DNA of 64,000 nt. Source: Jatrophihabitans sp. (GTDB lineage: Bacteria > Actinomycetota > Actinomycetes > Mycobacteriales > Jatrophihabitantaceae). Where the stretch lies: positions 434,001 to 498,000 of the forward strand of contig DASVQQ010000007.1 in the NCBI GenBank assembly GCA_036389035.1, given 5' to 3'. Position 1 is the first letter of the stretch. Each line of letters begins with the position of its first letter. Positions 46,800-54,686 of this stretch are shown in pieces. Position numbers and translations under genes: made by a program. Under the pieces are notes generated by a model that was not told the origin of the DNA, searched no databases, and worked only from the letters and a program-made list of their open reading frames with translations.

Positions 46800-47812
46800 A
46801 GCGAACCGGCGGGACCGACGGCCGGCCGCTCGCTCAGCTCAGCGATCAACTGGTACGAGCGAAGCCGGTCGGCCAACTCGTAGACCTGGTTGGTGAGCAT
46901 CAACTCGTCGGCGCCGGTGCGTCCGAGCAGCTCGCTGAGCTGGCCGGCCACCGTCGCCGGCGAGCCGAGCGCCTGACCGATCCGGCGCTGCTCGACGAAA
47001 GCGCGCTCGGCCGGACTGAATTGATAGGCGGCGGCCTCCTCCGGGGTGGGTAGCCGGATCGGCGCACCGGCGCGCAGCCGCAGGAACGCCAGCCAGCCCG
47101 GCTTGGCCAGGTACTCGGCGTATTCATCGGTGTCGGCGCAGGTCGCGCTGACCGCGACCATGGCGTACGGCTCGTCCAGCCACTGCGAGGGCCGGAAGCT
47201 CTGGCGATAGACGGCCAGCGCCGGCTCGGTGCTGGCGGCCGAGAAGTGATGGGCGAATGAGAACGGCAGACCCAGCAGCCCGGCCAGCCGCGCGCTGAAG
47301 TCGCTGGAGCCCAGCAGCCACACCTGGGGCAGCCCGGCCGCGGTCGGCACGGCCTGCGGCCTGGTCGGGTCGCCGGCCAGCATGGCGATCAGCTCGGTCA
47401 GCTCGGCGGGGAAGTCCTCGGCCGACAGGCCCTGCATCGTGCGGCGCAGTGCCAGGGCGGTCCGCTGGTCGGTTCCCGGCGCCCGACCGATCCCGAGGTC
47501 GATCCGGCCGGGGTGCAGCGACTCCAGGGTGCCGAACTGCTCGGCCACCACCAGCGGCGCGTGATTGGGCAGCATCACGCCGCCGGAGCCGACCCGGATG
47601 GTGCGGGTCATCGCCGCCAGGTGGGCCAGCAGCACTGCCGGTGACGAGCTGGCGATCGCCGGCATGTTGTGGTGCTCCGCGACCCAGAAGCGCTGGTAGC
47701 CCCAGGCCTCGGCCCGGCGCGCCAGTTCGGTGGTGTTACGCAGGGCTTCGGAGGTGTCGGCGTTGCTGCTGACCGGCGCCAGATCCAGGATGGACAACGG
47801 AACATGCTTCAC
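46784..47812 (-). CDS. LLM-class flavin-dependent oxidoreductase
   Basis: 342-residue luciferase-like monooxygenase of the MsnO8 type. It has the TIM-barrel blocks VPLSILDLAPV, RFWVAEHHNMP, IRVGSGGVMLPNHAPL, GRIDLGIGRAPGTD and VWLLGSSDFSARLA, where FMN and a long-chain or small substrate would bind. The frame is open upstream to 48133, but conservation begins at GTG 47812, which has GGAG 9-11 bases upstream. The substrate cannot be told. Confidence 0.9.
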   Translation of the reverse strand: MKHVPLSILDLAPVSSNADTSEALRNTTELARRAEAWGYQRFWVAEHHNMPAIASSSPAVLLAHLAAMTRTIRVGSGGVMLPNHAPLVVAEQFGTLESLHPGRIDLGIGRAPGTDQRTALALRRTMQGLSAEDFPAELTELIAMLAGDPTRPQAVPTAAGLPQVWLLGSSDFSARLAGLLGLPFSFAHHFSAASTEPALAVYRQSFRPSQWLDEPYAMVAVSATCADTDEYAEYLAKPGWLAFLRLRAGAPIRLPTPEEAAAYQFSPAERAFVEQRRIGQALGSPATVAGQLSELLGRTGADELMLTNQVYELADRLRSYQLIAELSERPAVGPAGSLCLTL

Positions 47813-47875
47813 ACTGGTTGCAACTCCGGGGCCCGCGGTGATCTTCCCGCCGGTTGAGCATCGCTCGCCCGTTTT

Positions 47876-47905
47876 GGTATCGGGCTGACTCGTGAGTAAA
47901 CTCAA
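47876..47905 (-). promoter_or_regulatory. Promoter of the LLM oxidoreductase gene
   Basis: On the minus strand TTGAGT (47905-47900) and GATACC (47881-47876) are 18 bases apart, about 65 bases before the GTG. Divergently, infA must have its own promoter between here and 48081; TACATA at 48060-48065 is a weak candidate. No gene lies in 47813-48081. Confidence 0.45.
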
Positions 47906-48081
47906 CCGGTGGCGCATGCCGCCGGTTTCCATGCCCAGAAATCTTGGGTGTCTCGCTGTGGCCGCGAGTGGTGATCGGCCCTCATCGACAAGCGCCGGAC
48001 GCAGTTCGTCGATGCGGTGATTTCCGTGCCTGCTGGCTGCGCCCGAACTGAACAGACGATACATAACGAAAAGCGGAGGAC

Positions 48082-48303
48082 ATGGCCAAAAAGGACGGGG
48101 CCATCGAGGTCGAGGGCAAAGTGGTCGAGCCACTGCCCAACGCGATGTTCCGGGTGGAGCTGAGCAACGGGCACAAGGTGCTCGCTCACATCAGCGGCAA
48201 GATGCGCCAGCACTACATTCGCATCCTGCCCGAAGACCGGGTCGTGGTGGAGCTATCGCCCTACGACCTCACCCGCGGGCGGATCGTCTACCGCTACAAG
48301 TAA
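48082..48303 (+). CDS. infA: Translation initiation factor IF-1
   Basis: 73-residue IF-1 (OB fold) with [22 protein letters not shown] and [27 protein letters not shown] precedes ATG 48082. It restarts the ribosomal gene order after the first accessory island. Confidence 0.97.
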   Translation: MAKKDGAIEVEGKVVEPLPNAMFRVELSNGHKVLAHISGKMRQHYIRILPEDRVVVELSPYDLTRGRIVYRYK

Positions 48304-48368
48304 GCCGACCGATGAAGATGGCCGCGCCGGGTGCGGCGGCCATCGCGTTCGAAACCAGGAGTACAGGC

Positions 48369-48482
48369 GTGAAGGTCAAGCCCAGCGTCAAACCGATCTG
48401 CGACAAGTGCAAGGTCATCCGTCGCCACGGTCGGGTCATGGTCATCTGCGAGAACCTGCGCCACAAGCAGCGCCAGGGCTGA
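48369..48482 (+). CDS. rpmJ: 50S ribosomal protein L36
   Basis: 37-residue L36, too short for many gene callers. GTG 48369 follows CAGGAG; the product begins [14 protein letters not shown] and has the zinc-binding CDKC, a later Cys and a final His (Cys-Cys-Cys-His form). It lies between infA and rpsM as in most bacteria. Confidence 0.96.
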   Translation: MKVKPSVKPICDKCKVIRRHGRVMVICENLRHKQRQG

Positions 48483-48689
48483 GCGGTAGCACCCAAGCAG
48501 TACCGGCATCACCCAGCACCACCCCAGCACGCGCAATCCTCCCCGCTGAAACCGGTGTGAATCCGGCGCAGTGGGGCCACCCCCGGTCGGAGGCCGGGGC
48601 CGCTACATCGGAGCTGAACCCAGCCCCGAGTGGGCAGTAGCGGACGGATGCGCACAAGACCTCCGAAGGAACGAAGGAGAACGCCCCGA
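48483..48689 (+). other. Structured leader before rpsM
   Basis: 207 bases without a gene. Visible structures are CCGG-TGTGAAT-CCGG at 48552-48566, a CCCCGG/CCGGGG stem at 48581-48599 and a CCCA/TGGG pairing near 48620. It may serve autoregulation of the rpsM-rpsK-rpsD-rpoA block. No promoter was recognised. Confidence 0.4.
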
Positions 48690-49067
48690 ATGGCACGTCT
48701 TGCCGGCGTTGACCTGCCCCGCGAGAAGCGGATGGTCATCGCGCTCACCTACATCTACGGCGTCGGACCGACCCGCGCGAAGGAAACCCTCGAGGCCACC
48801 GGCATCAGCCCGGACCTTCGGGCCCGTGACCTGAGCGACGAGGACCTGGTCAAGCTGCGCAACCACCTCGAAGGCAATTACAAGGTCGAGGGTGACCTGC
48901 GCCGTGAGGTGGCCGCCGACATCCGCCGCAAGATCGAGATCGGCTGCTACCAGGGTCTGCGGCACCGCCGTGGCCTGCCGGTGCACGGCCAGCGCACCAA
49001 GACCAACGCGCGTACCCGCAAGGGCCCGAAGAAGACGATGGCCGGCAAGAAGAAGGCCAAGAAGTAA
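48690..49067 (+). CDS. rpsM: 30S ribosomal protein S13
   Basis: 125-residue S13 with [14 protein letters not shown] and the basic tail [17 protein letters not shown] that contacts P-site tRNA. ATG 48690 has GAAGGAG upstream. The in-frame codons from 48630 are not conserved. Confidence 0.97.
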   Translation: MARLAGVDLPREKRMVIALTYIYGVGPTRAKETLEATGISPDLRARDLSDEDLVKLRNHLEGNYKVEGDLRREVAADIRRKIEIGCYQGLRHRRGLPVHGQRTKTNARTRKGPKKTMAGKKKAKK

Positions 49068-49148
49068 CTCGTCGCCGGGTCCCCGGCCCACGCCGGGCGT
49101 CACGCAGTTCACACTTCGTTCCGAACAACCCTCAGGAGCTAAAGGCAG

Positions 49149-49556
49149 ATGCCTCCCAAGACCCGCGCCGCAGGCGGCGTGAAGAAGGTCCGTCGCAAAG
49201 AGAAGAAGAACGTCGCGCACGGCCACGCTCACATCAAGAGCACGTTCAACAACACGATCGTGTCGATCACCGACCCCCAGGGCAACGTGATCAGCTGGGC
49301 CTCGGCCGGCCACGTGGGCTTCAAGGGCTCCCGCAAGTCGACTCCGTTCGCCGCCCAGATGGCCGCCGAGAACGCCGCCCGCAAGGCGCAGGAGCACGGC
49401 GTCAAAAAGGTCGACGTGTTCGTCAAGGGCCCGGGATCAGGCCGTGAGACCGCGATCCGCTCGCTGCAGGCCACCGGGCTCGAGGTCGGCACCATTTCTG
49501 ACGTCACTCCTCAGCCGCACAACGGTTGCCGTCCGCCCAAGCGCCGCCGGGTCTGA
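49149..49556 (+). CDS. rpsK: 30S ribosomal protein S11
   Basis: 135-residue S11 with [20 protein letters not shown] and [17 protein letters not shown] at the end. It forms part of the 30S platform. ATG 49149, preceded by AGGAG. Confidence 0.97.
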   Translation: MPPKTRAAGGVKKVRRKEKKNVAHGHAHIKSTFNNTIVSITDPQGNVISWASAGHVGFKGSRKSTPFAAQMAAENAARKAQEHGVKKVDVFVKGPGSGRETAIRSLQATGLEVGTISDVTPQPHNGCRPPKRRRV

Positions 49557-49585
49557 CGAGAATCACGTAAGGGAGAAGAACTGAA

Positions 49586-50191
49586 ATGGCTCGTTACACC
49601 GGACCCGCGACCCGCATCTCGCGTCGCCTCAACGTCGACCTCGTCGGTGGTGACGCCGCCTTCGAGCGTCGCCCCTTCCCGCCCGGCCAGCACGGCCGCG
49701 CGCGCATCAAGCAGAGCGAGTACCTGCTCCAGCTGCAGGAGAAGCAGAAGGCCAAGTACTCCTACGGCGTGCTGGAGAAGCAGTTCCGCAACTACTACCA
49801 GGAAGCCACCCGCCGCAACGGCAAGACCGGTGACAACCTGCTGCAGATCCTCGAGTCCCGGCTGGACAACGTCGTGTACCGGGCCGGTTTCGCCCGGACC
49901 CGGCGCGCGGCCCGCCAGCTGGTGAATCACGGGCACTTCCTGGTCAACGGCCACAAGGTCGACATCCCCAGCTACCGGGTCTCACCGCTGGACATCATCG
50001 ACGTCCGGCCGAAGTCGCTGGAGACCACCCCGTTCCTGATCGTCCGGGAGACCCTGGGCGAGCGGCCGACGCCGGCCTGGCTGCAGATCGTGCCGTCCAA
50101 GCTGCGGATCCTGGTCCACCAGCTGCCTGAGCGCTCGCAGATCGACATCCCGATCACCGAGCAGCTGATCGTCGAGCTCTACTCGAAGTAG
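49586..50191 (+). CDS. rpsD: 30S ribosomal protein S4
   Basis: 201-residue S4, a primary 16S rRNA binder. It shows FERRPFPPGQHG and the S4 domain RLDNVVYRAGFA...ARQLVNHGHFLVNG. No zinc cysteines are visible in the N-terminal part. ATG 49586 follows AAGGGAGAAG. Confidence 0.97.
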   Translation: MARYTGPATRISRRLNVDLVGGDAAFERRPFPPGQHGRARIKQSEYLLQLQEKQKAKYSYGVLEKQFRNYYQEATRRNGKTGDNLLQILESRLDNVVYRAGFARTRRAARQLVNHGHFLVNGHKVDIPSYRVSPLDIIDVRPKSLETTPFLIVRETLGERPTPAWLQIVPSKLRILVHQLPERSQIDIPITEQLIVELYSK

Positions 50192-50203
50192 CGATTCGGC
50201 CGG

Positions 50204-50235
50204 CAGGGCGTCTCAGTTCGGAACGAGACGCCCTG
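50204..50235 (+). terminator. Terminator after rpsD
   Basis: A perfect 11-bp stem (50204-50214 with 50225-50235) with a 10-base loop starts 13 bases after rpsD. It is followed by a separate rpoA promoter. Confidence 0.7.
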
Positions 50236-50271
50236 GCCGGCTCGTGCCCGGCAAGACCCGCGTGACCACAA

Positions 50272-50300
50272 CTGAATACCTCACCCGAGCGTCATATAGC
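50272..50300 (+). promoter_or_regulatory. rpoA promoter
   Basis: CTGAAT (50272-50277) and TATAGC (50295-50300) are 17 bases apart; transcription would begin about 25 bases before the rpoA start codon. Confidence 0.55.
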
Positions 50301-50332
50301 GGTCGCTCACGAGTGTGCGAAGGAGCACCACC

Positions 50333-51358
50333 TTGCTGATTTCACAGCGCCCGGCCCTGACTGAAGAGGTCATCGCCGACAACCGTTCCAAGTTCGTCAT
50401 CGAGCCCCTCGAGCCCGGCTTCGGCTACACGCTGGGCAACTCGCTGCGGCGCACCCTGCTGTCCTCCATCCCGGGGGCGGCGGTGACCAGCATCCGGATC
50501 GACGGCGTGCTGCACGAGTTCACCACCGTCGAGGGTGTCAAGGAAGACGTCACCGACCTGATCCTGAACCTCAAGGAACTGGTCGTCTCCTCCGACTCCG
50601 ACGAGCCGGTCGTGATGTACCTGCGCAAGCAGGGCCCCGGCGAGGTCACCGCGGCCGACATCGCGCCGCCGGCCGGTGTCGAGGTGCACAACCCCGACCT
50701 GAAGATCGCCACGATCAACAAGAAGGGCCGGCTCGAGATCGAGCTGGTCGTCGAGCGGGGCCGCGGCTACGTCACCTCGGTGCAGAACAAGCAGCCCGGC
50801 CAGGAGATCGGCCGGATCCCGGTCGACTCGATCTACTCCCCGGTGCTGAAGGTGACCTACGCCGTCGAGGCGACCCGGGTCGAGCAGCGCACCGACTTCG
50901 ACCGGTTGGTCGTCGACGTCGAGACCAAGTCCTCGATCAGCCCGCGCGACGCGGTCGCCAGCGCCGGCCACACCCTGGTCGAGCTGTTCGGCCTGATGCG
51001 CGAGCTGAACGAAGAGGCCGAGGGCATCGACGTCGGCCCGTCGCCGACCGAAGTCGCCGACATCGCGGCGTTCTCGATGCCGATCGAGGAGCTCGACCTC
51101 ACCGTCCGGTCCTACAACTGCCTCAAGCGCGAGGGCATCCACACCGTGGGAGAACTGGTCGGGCGCAGCGAAGCCGATCTGCTCGACATCCGTAACTTCG
51201 GCTCGAAGTCCATCGACGAGGTCAAGGTCAAGCTGCACGGCCTGGGCCTGGCGCTGAAGGACAGCCCGCCCGGATTCGACCTGAACGCGGTGGTCGACTC
51301 CTACGGCGGCGAGGAGTTCGGCGACGACACCGACTACGCCGAGACCGAAGAGCTCTAA
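50333..51358 (+). CDS. rpoA: RNA polymerase alpha subunit
   Basis: 341-residue alpha subunit. The N-terminal assembly domain has [25 protein letters not shown]. The C-terminal domain has [23 protein letters not shown] and [20 protein letters not shown], which contacts UP elements and activators. TTG 50333, 7 bases after AAGGAG, gives the conserved MLISQRP start; the codons from 50315 are not conserved. Confidence 0.97.
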   Translation: MLISQRPALTEEVIADNRSKFVIEPLEPGFGYTLGNSLRRTLLSSIPGAAVTSIRIDGVLHEFTTVEGVKEDVTDLILNLKELVVSSDSDEPVVMYLRKQGPGEVTAADIAPPAGVEVHNPDLKIATINKKGRLEIELVVERGRGYVTSVQNKQPGQEIGRIPVDSIYSPVLKVTYAVEATRVEQRTDFDRLVVDVETKSSISPRDAVASAGHTLVELFGLMRELNEEAEGIDVGPSPTEVADIAAFSMPIEELDLTVRSYNCLKREGIHTVGELVGRSEADLLDIRNFGSKSIDEVKVKLHGLGLALKDSPPGFDLNAVVDSYGGEEFGDDTDYAETEEL

Positions 51359-51433
51359 CTCACGTTGAACGTCATCGGGTCCGCCGTCCGCGGCGGCCCG
51401 GTGCCCGAGAAACCTTTCCTCTAGGAGCAAGTC

Positions 51434-52171
51434 ATGCCCACGCCTACCAAGGGACCCCGCCTCGGCGGTGGTCCGGCACACGAGCGGCTGCTGCTCGCGA
51501 ACCTCGCGACCGCACTGTTCGAGCACGACCGGATCACCACCACCGAGGCGAAGGCCAAGCGGCTGCGCCCGCTGGCCGAGAAGCTGATCACGTTCGCCAA
51601 GCACGGTGAGCTGCACGACCGGCGCCAGGTTCTCAAGGTCATCCGCAACAAGGACGTGGTGCACAAGCTGTTCGCCGAGATCGGCCCGAAGTTCTCCGAG
51701 CGGCCCGGCGGCTACACCCGGATCATCAAGGTGAACCCGCGCAAGGGCGACAACGCCCCGATGGCGGTCATCGAACTGGTCGAGGAGCTCAGCGCGGCGG
51801 CCAGGGTCGTCCGCGAGGCAGAGCGCTCCCGTGGCACCAAGGTCGCGCCGTCCAAGGCTCCGACCGGCCGTACCGCCGAGATCGCCGAGGATGCTGCGGC
51901 CGAGTCGCCGACCGCCGCCAGGGTGGCCGGTGACGCCGCTGCCGCCAAGCAGGACTCCGAGGACGCCGCCGCCGAGACCGTCGTCGATGAGAGCGGTGCG
52001 GTCGACGCCGAGGCGCCGGCCCAGGATGGTGCCACTGACGCGGTCGAGTCCGGCACGGCCGATGACGCTGTCGCGGATGCGTCACTCACCGGTGACGCGG
52101 CAACCGAGGAAGCAGTGGCCGATGACGCCGCCGCGACCGAGGCTGCCGAAGAAGAGGGCAAGGGCAAGTAG
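51434..52171 (+). CDS. rplQ: 50S ribosomal protein L17 with long acidic tail
   Basis: 245 residues. The first 120 or so are canonical L17 ([20 protein letters not shown], then [24 protein letters not shown]). The remaining 125 form a low-complexity tail rich in Ala, Asp, Glu and Thr. Tails occur in other actinobacteria, but half the protein being tail is notable. ATG 51434 follows TAGGAG. Confidence 0.96.
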   Translation: MPTPTKGPRLGGGPAHERLLLANLATALFEHDRITTTEAKAKRLRPLAEKLITFAKHGELHDRRQVLKVIRNKDVVHKLFAEIGPKFSERPGGYTRIIKVNPRKGDNAPMAVIELVEELSAAARVVREAERSRGTKVAPSKAPTGRTAEIAEDAAAESPTAARVAGDAAAAKQDSEDAAAETVVDESGAVDAEAPAQDGATDAVESGTADDAVADASLTGDAATEEAVADDAAATEAAEEEGKGK

Positions 52172-52201
52172 GGCGACTGTCTATCTGGTGCAGTCAAGAT
52201 C

Positions 52202-53065
52202 ATGAGTGAGCCGACCGAGCCCGCTTCCCCCGCTGGGGGAGGCGGGCTCGTCCGGTTGCGACTGGAGCTGGGCTACGACGGGACCGACTTCGCCGGTTGG
52301 GCCATCCAGCCGGGGCTGCGGACGGTCCAGGCGGTCCTGGAAGGTGCGCTGAGCACGCTGTTCCGGGTGCCCCGGGTGCCGGTGGTGGTTGCCGGGCGCA
52401 CCGATGCCGGCGTGCACGCCAGCGGTCAGGTCTGCCACTGTGACGTCGAGGCGGCCCGCTGGGAGCAGGAGCGGGACCGGATCGTCCGGCGGCTGGCCGG
52501 GCTGCTGCCGCCGGATGTCCGGGTGCATGCGGTGGCGGTTGCGCCGGAACACTTCGACGCCCGGTTCGGCGCGCTCTGGCGCCGCTATCGCTACCGGATC
52601 TGCGACGCCGACTACGGCGTGCCGGCGTTGCGCCGGGTGGACACCGCCGGCTGGAAACGGGCTCTGGACGCGGCCGCCATGCACCTCGCGGGCCAGCGGC
52701 TGCTGGGGCTCCACGACTACGCCGCCTTCTGCCGGCGTCGTGAGGGCGCCAGCACTGTGCGCCACCTGCGGCAGCTGACGGTGACGCGCACCGGTGAGCT
52801 GGTCGAGATCGAGGTGCAGGCCGACGCCTTCTGCCATTCGATGGTCCGCTCGGTGGTCGGCGCGCTGGCCGCGGTCGGCGACGGTAGCAAGGACGCGGAC
52901 TGGCCGCAGCGGCTACTGACCCTGGGCCGGCGCAGCGACGAGGTCACGGTGGCCCCGGCGAAAGGGCTCACCCTGCTGGCGGTGGGTTACCCACCTAACG
53001 CCCAGCTGGAGGCTCGTGCGCAGGAGGCCCGGGCCAAACGAGATGCACCCTTGATCAATAAATAG
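52202..53065 (+). CDS. truA: tRNA pseudouridine synthase A
   Basis: 287-residue enzyme forming pseudouridine at positions 38-40 of tRNA anticodon stems. The catalytic Asp lies in AGRTDAGVHASGQ; other marks are LELGYDGTDFAGWA, RYRYRI and FCHSMVRSVVGAL. ATG 52202. It closes the rpoA block; rplM normally follows but is displaced here by 8.5 kb. Confidence 0.95.
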   Translation: MSEPTEPASPAGGGGLVRLRLELGYDGTDFAGWAIQPGLRTVQAVLEGALSTLFRVPRVPVVVAGRTDAGVHASGQVCHCDVEAARWEQERDRIVRRLAGLLPPDVRVHAVAVAPEHFDARFGALWRRYRYRICDADYGVPALRRVDTAGWKRALDAAAMHLAGQRLLGLHDYAAFCRRREGASTVRHLRQLTVTRTGELVEIEVQADAFCHSMVRSVVGALAAVGDGSKDADWPQRLLTLGRRSDEVTVAPAKGLTLLAVGYPPNAQLEARAQEARAKRDAPLINK

Positions 53066-53080
53066 CTGGCTTGCAACATA

Positions 53081-53108
53081 TTGTGTTTAAGCCCGTTTCG
53101 AGTACCGT
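53081..53108 (+). promoter_or_regulatory. Possible promoter of the RiPP operon
   Basis: TTGTGT (53081-53086) and TACCGT (53103-53108) are 16 bases apart in an AT-rich patch just after truA. Transcription would start near 53115. Confidence 0.4.
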
Positions 53109-53115
53109 CTGCTAG

Positions 53116-53130
53116 TAGACACTTCGTCTA
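53116..53130 (+). promoter_or_regulatory. Dyad at the RiPP operon start
   Basis: TAGAC-ACTTC-GTCTA is a perfect 5-base dyad overlapping the expected transcription start. Its left part shares TAGACACT with the element upstream of HTH copy 2, so it may be an operator. Confidence 0.4.
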
Positions 53131-53151
53131 GTGCAGGGGCTCGGTGGTCGC

Positions 53152-54279
53152 ATGATCCCGATGTTGAAGCCGCTCGGTTGGGAACCGGTCGAGGCAGGCG
53201 TGCGGGTAGTGCTGGACCCGAGGGAATCGATCGAGCTGGCTGACGAGGACGGCTCGATCGCTGCTCTGCTGACACTGTTGGCCGAGGGCCGGCACGATCT
53301 CGAAGGTCTCTTCCACACCCTGAGCCCGGCCTTTCCGGCAGTGTCGCGGGAGGATGTGCGGGACGCGATCGAGGCTCTGGACGAACTGCGCCTGCTCGAG
53401 GACAGTGACCAGACCGCCGACCTGACCGAGGACGAGCGGTTACGCCATTTCAGCAACCTGGCCTTTCTCCGGACGTTCTCCACCCTGGAGGCGAGCGCTG
53501 AGACGATGGTCCGGCGGGTCCGCGACTCGCACGTCCTGGTCCTCGGTGTCGGTGGCCTAGGTTCCAACGTCCTGCAGAACCTCTGCGGCCTAGGCGTCGG
53601 CCGGCTGACGCTGGTGGATCGCGACGACGTCGAGCAGCGCAACTTCGCGCGCCAGTTCGTCTACCGCGCGCAGGACATCGGCCGGTCGAAGGTGGAGCGG
53701 GCCGCGGACTGGGTACGGGAGTTCGATCCGCGGATCGAGGTGCAGACCATCCGCGCCGATTTCGCCGGCCCAGCCGATGTCGCCGAGGTGCTCGCCTCGA
53801 CGCGGCCGGATGCCGTGTCTGCAGGGGTGGACGATCCAATCGGGATCGATGAGTGGGTCAATGCCGCCTGCGTCCGGGCAGGTGTCCCCTACGTACGGGG
53901 CGGCATGACGGTCACCGAGGGTGTGATCTGGTCGGTGCACCCGGGTCACAGCGCATGCCTCGCGTGCCCGCCGGACTCGGACGACAGCTCCGGTCGGGTG
54001 GTCAACTCTGCCTTGCACCAACAGGGCGTGGCCCGGATTAATCGAGGCGCCGGACCGGTCGCGACCCTGCTCGGCTCGCTCGTCTCATTCGAAATCCTGC
54101 GATTCCTCACCGGGTTCACCGCTCCGCGCTACGCCGGCGCAATGGCGGTCCTCGACCTGGCCGGCGACTGCGGCCTCACCATCAATGCTCGTTCACGCCA
54201 GCCGGACTGCCTGGTATGCGGCTCGGATCTACAGGCGCCGGAACCCGAAGCGGTCACGGCTGTAGCTGCCGGCGGATAG
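53152..54279 (+). CDS. ThiF/MccB-like E1 enzyme of a putative RiPP system
   Basis: 375 residues. Residues about 10-85 look like a PqqD/RRE-type leader-binding winged helix (VVLDPRESIELADEDGSIAALL to DAIEALDELRLLED). Residues 125-360 are an E1-like adenylating domain: nucleotide-binding LGVGGLGSN at 131-139, VDRDDVEQRNFARQF with the Asp and Arg-Gln motif at 155-169, and two CxxC zinc knuckles (Cys269/272 and Cys353/356). The layout matches MccB/PaaA and TOMM ThiF proteins, which activate a peptide carboxylate using ATP. Two tiny precursor genes follow at once. ATG 53152 is my choice; GTG 53131 and ATG 53161 are alternatives without a better binding site. Confidence 0.8.
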   Translation: MIPMLKPLGWEPVEAGVRVVLDPRESIELADEDGSIAALLTLLAEGRHDLEGLFHTLSPAFPAVSREDVRDAIEALDELRLLEDSDQTADLTEDERLRHFSNLAFLRTFSTLEASAETMVRRVRDSHVLVLGVGGLGSNVLQNLCGLGVGRLTLVDRDDVEQRNFARQFVYRAQDIGRSKVERAADWVREFDPRIEVQTIRADFAGPADVAEVLASTRPDAVSAGVDDPIGIDEWVNAACVRAGVPYVRGGMTVTEGVIWSVHPGHSACLACPPDSDDSSGRVVNSALHQQGVARINRGAGPVATLLGSLVSFEILRFLTGFTAPRYAGAMAVLDLAGDCGLTINARSRQPDCLVCGSDLQAPEPEAVTAVAAGG

Positions 54280-54317
54280 GCCGACGAGAACAAGCGCTGG
54301 TGCTGGTTTAGACCCAT

Positions 54318-54330
54318 AGAAGGAGGTGAT
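54318..54330 (+). promoter_or_regulatory. Extended Shine-Dalgarno of precursor A
   Basis: AGAAGGAGGTGAT is 13 consecutive bases complementary to the 3' end of 16S rRNA, 5 bases before the ATG. Other genes in the window have 4-8 such bases. Confidence 0.85.
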
Positions 54331-54335
54331 TTCAC

Positions 54336-54470
54336 ATGAAGCTCCAGGTACGGAAGGTCGAGCAGACCCGCTTGACATGGTGTAACCCCTACACAGGGAA
54401 TGCAGCAGCTGATCGCCAGCACGGCCACGAGCGGGGAGATCGCACTGCGGTCTCACTGCTTGAACCTTGA
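54336..54470 (+). CDS. Putative RiPP precursor peptide A
   Basis: 44 residues. The first 14 (MKLQVRKVEQTRLT) are nearly identical to precursor B and should be the leader. The core begins WCNPYTGNAAA, with one Cys. Nucleotide alignment with precursor B shows a net 10-base deletion in the core. The AGCTGA that ends precursor B is therefore out of frame here (54407-54412), and translation runs on through the downstream hairpin to 54470. The last 20 or so residues are thus probably not ancestral; the gene may be decaying or may have gained a new core. Not homologous to any peptide I recognise. Confidence 0.7.
   Translation: MKLQVRKVEQTRLTWCNPYTGNAAADRQHGHERGDRTAVSLLEP
54431..54459 (+). terminator. 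Decayed hairpin overlapping precursor A
   Basis: This matches the perfect hairpin after precursor B (54792-54820) but has one mismatch and two wobble pairs. It lies inside the extended 3' part of precursor A. Confidence 0.5.
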
Positions 54471-54480
54471 CCAGTCGGTC

Positions 54481-54567
54481 ACTCGTCCGCTCCGCGCTAT
54501 GCACGTGTGCCATGTGGACAGCTAAATCGCAAGCAAGGTCGGACCTCGAAATCCAGTCCAGTGCGTT
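54481..54567 (+). pseudogene. Collapsed precursor module (remnant)
   Basis: It starts with a 22-base segment identical to 54568-54589 and related to thiF codons encoding FTAPRYAG (54115-54138). It then jumps directly to GTGGACAGCTAAATCGC, which resembles the 3' end of precursor B (AGTGACAGCTGATCGCC). A spacer like that after precursor A follows. The Shine-Dalgarno sequence, leader and most of the core are missing. A nine-codon frame (54499-54525) remains but is unlikely to be functional. Confidence 0.6.
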
Positions 54568-54667
54568 ACTCGTCCGCTCCGCGCTATGCGGGCGTGATGT
54601 GCGGTGGTCGCCCCTAGCTGTCGGCGGATAAGTCGACCTGGTGGTCGAGCGCTGGTACCGACCCCAT
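54568..54667 (+). pseudogene. Duplicated thiF 3'-end fragment before precursor B
   Basis: The fragment has the CGCTCCGCGCTATGC block matching thiF at 54120-54134, then GCTGTCGGCGGATAAGTCGAC matching the real thiF stop region (54263-54283). About 120 bases between these are deleted. It then continues into the same upstream sequence that precedes precursor A. It shows that precursor B was carried on a duplicated [thiF end + precursor] segment. Confidence 0.7.
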
Positions 54668-54681
54668 AGAAAGGAGGTGAT
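54668..54681 (+). promoter_or_regulatory. Extended Shine-Dalgarno of precursor B
   Basis: AGAAAGGAGGTGAT is 14 consecutive bases complementary to the 16S rRNA 3' end, 5 bases before the ATG. It predicts very strong translation of the precursor. Confidence 0.85.
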
Positions 54682-54686
54682 TCCAC

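Noticed and set aside
38311..48081. First island as a prophage or integrative element
   Set aside because: An ImmA-like gene and XRE regulators are present, but there is no integrase, excisionase, structural phage gene, att repeat or tRNA target.
47813..48133. N-terminal extension of the LLM oxidoreductase
   Set aside because: Conservation and a binding site support GTG 47812; the extra residues are Pro/Arg-rich and overlap the infA promoter region and infA itself.
48541..48600. Cobalamin riboswitch call before rpsM
   Set aside because: Only a short core matches; the remaining conserved stems are absent and the downstream gene has no link to B12. Kept only as a low-interest finding.
54499..54525. 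Nine-codon ORF between the two precursors as a third precursor
   Set aside because: It lacks the conserved leader and Shine-Dalgarno; it is better explained as the collapsed middle module.
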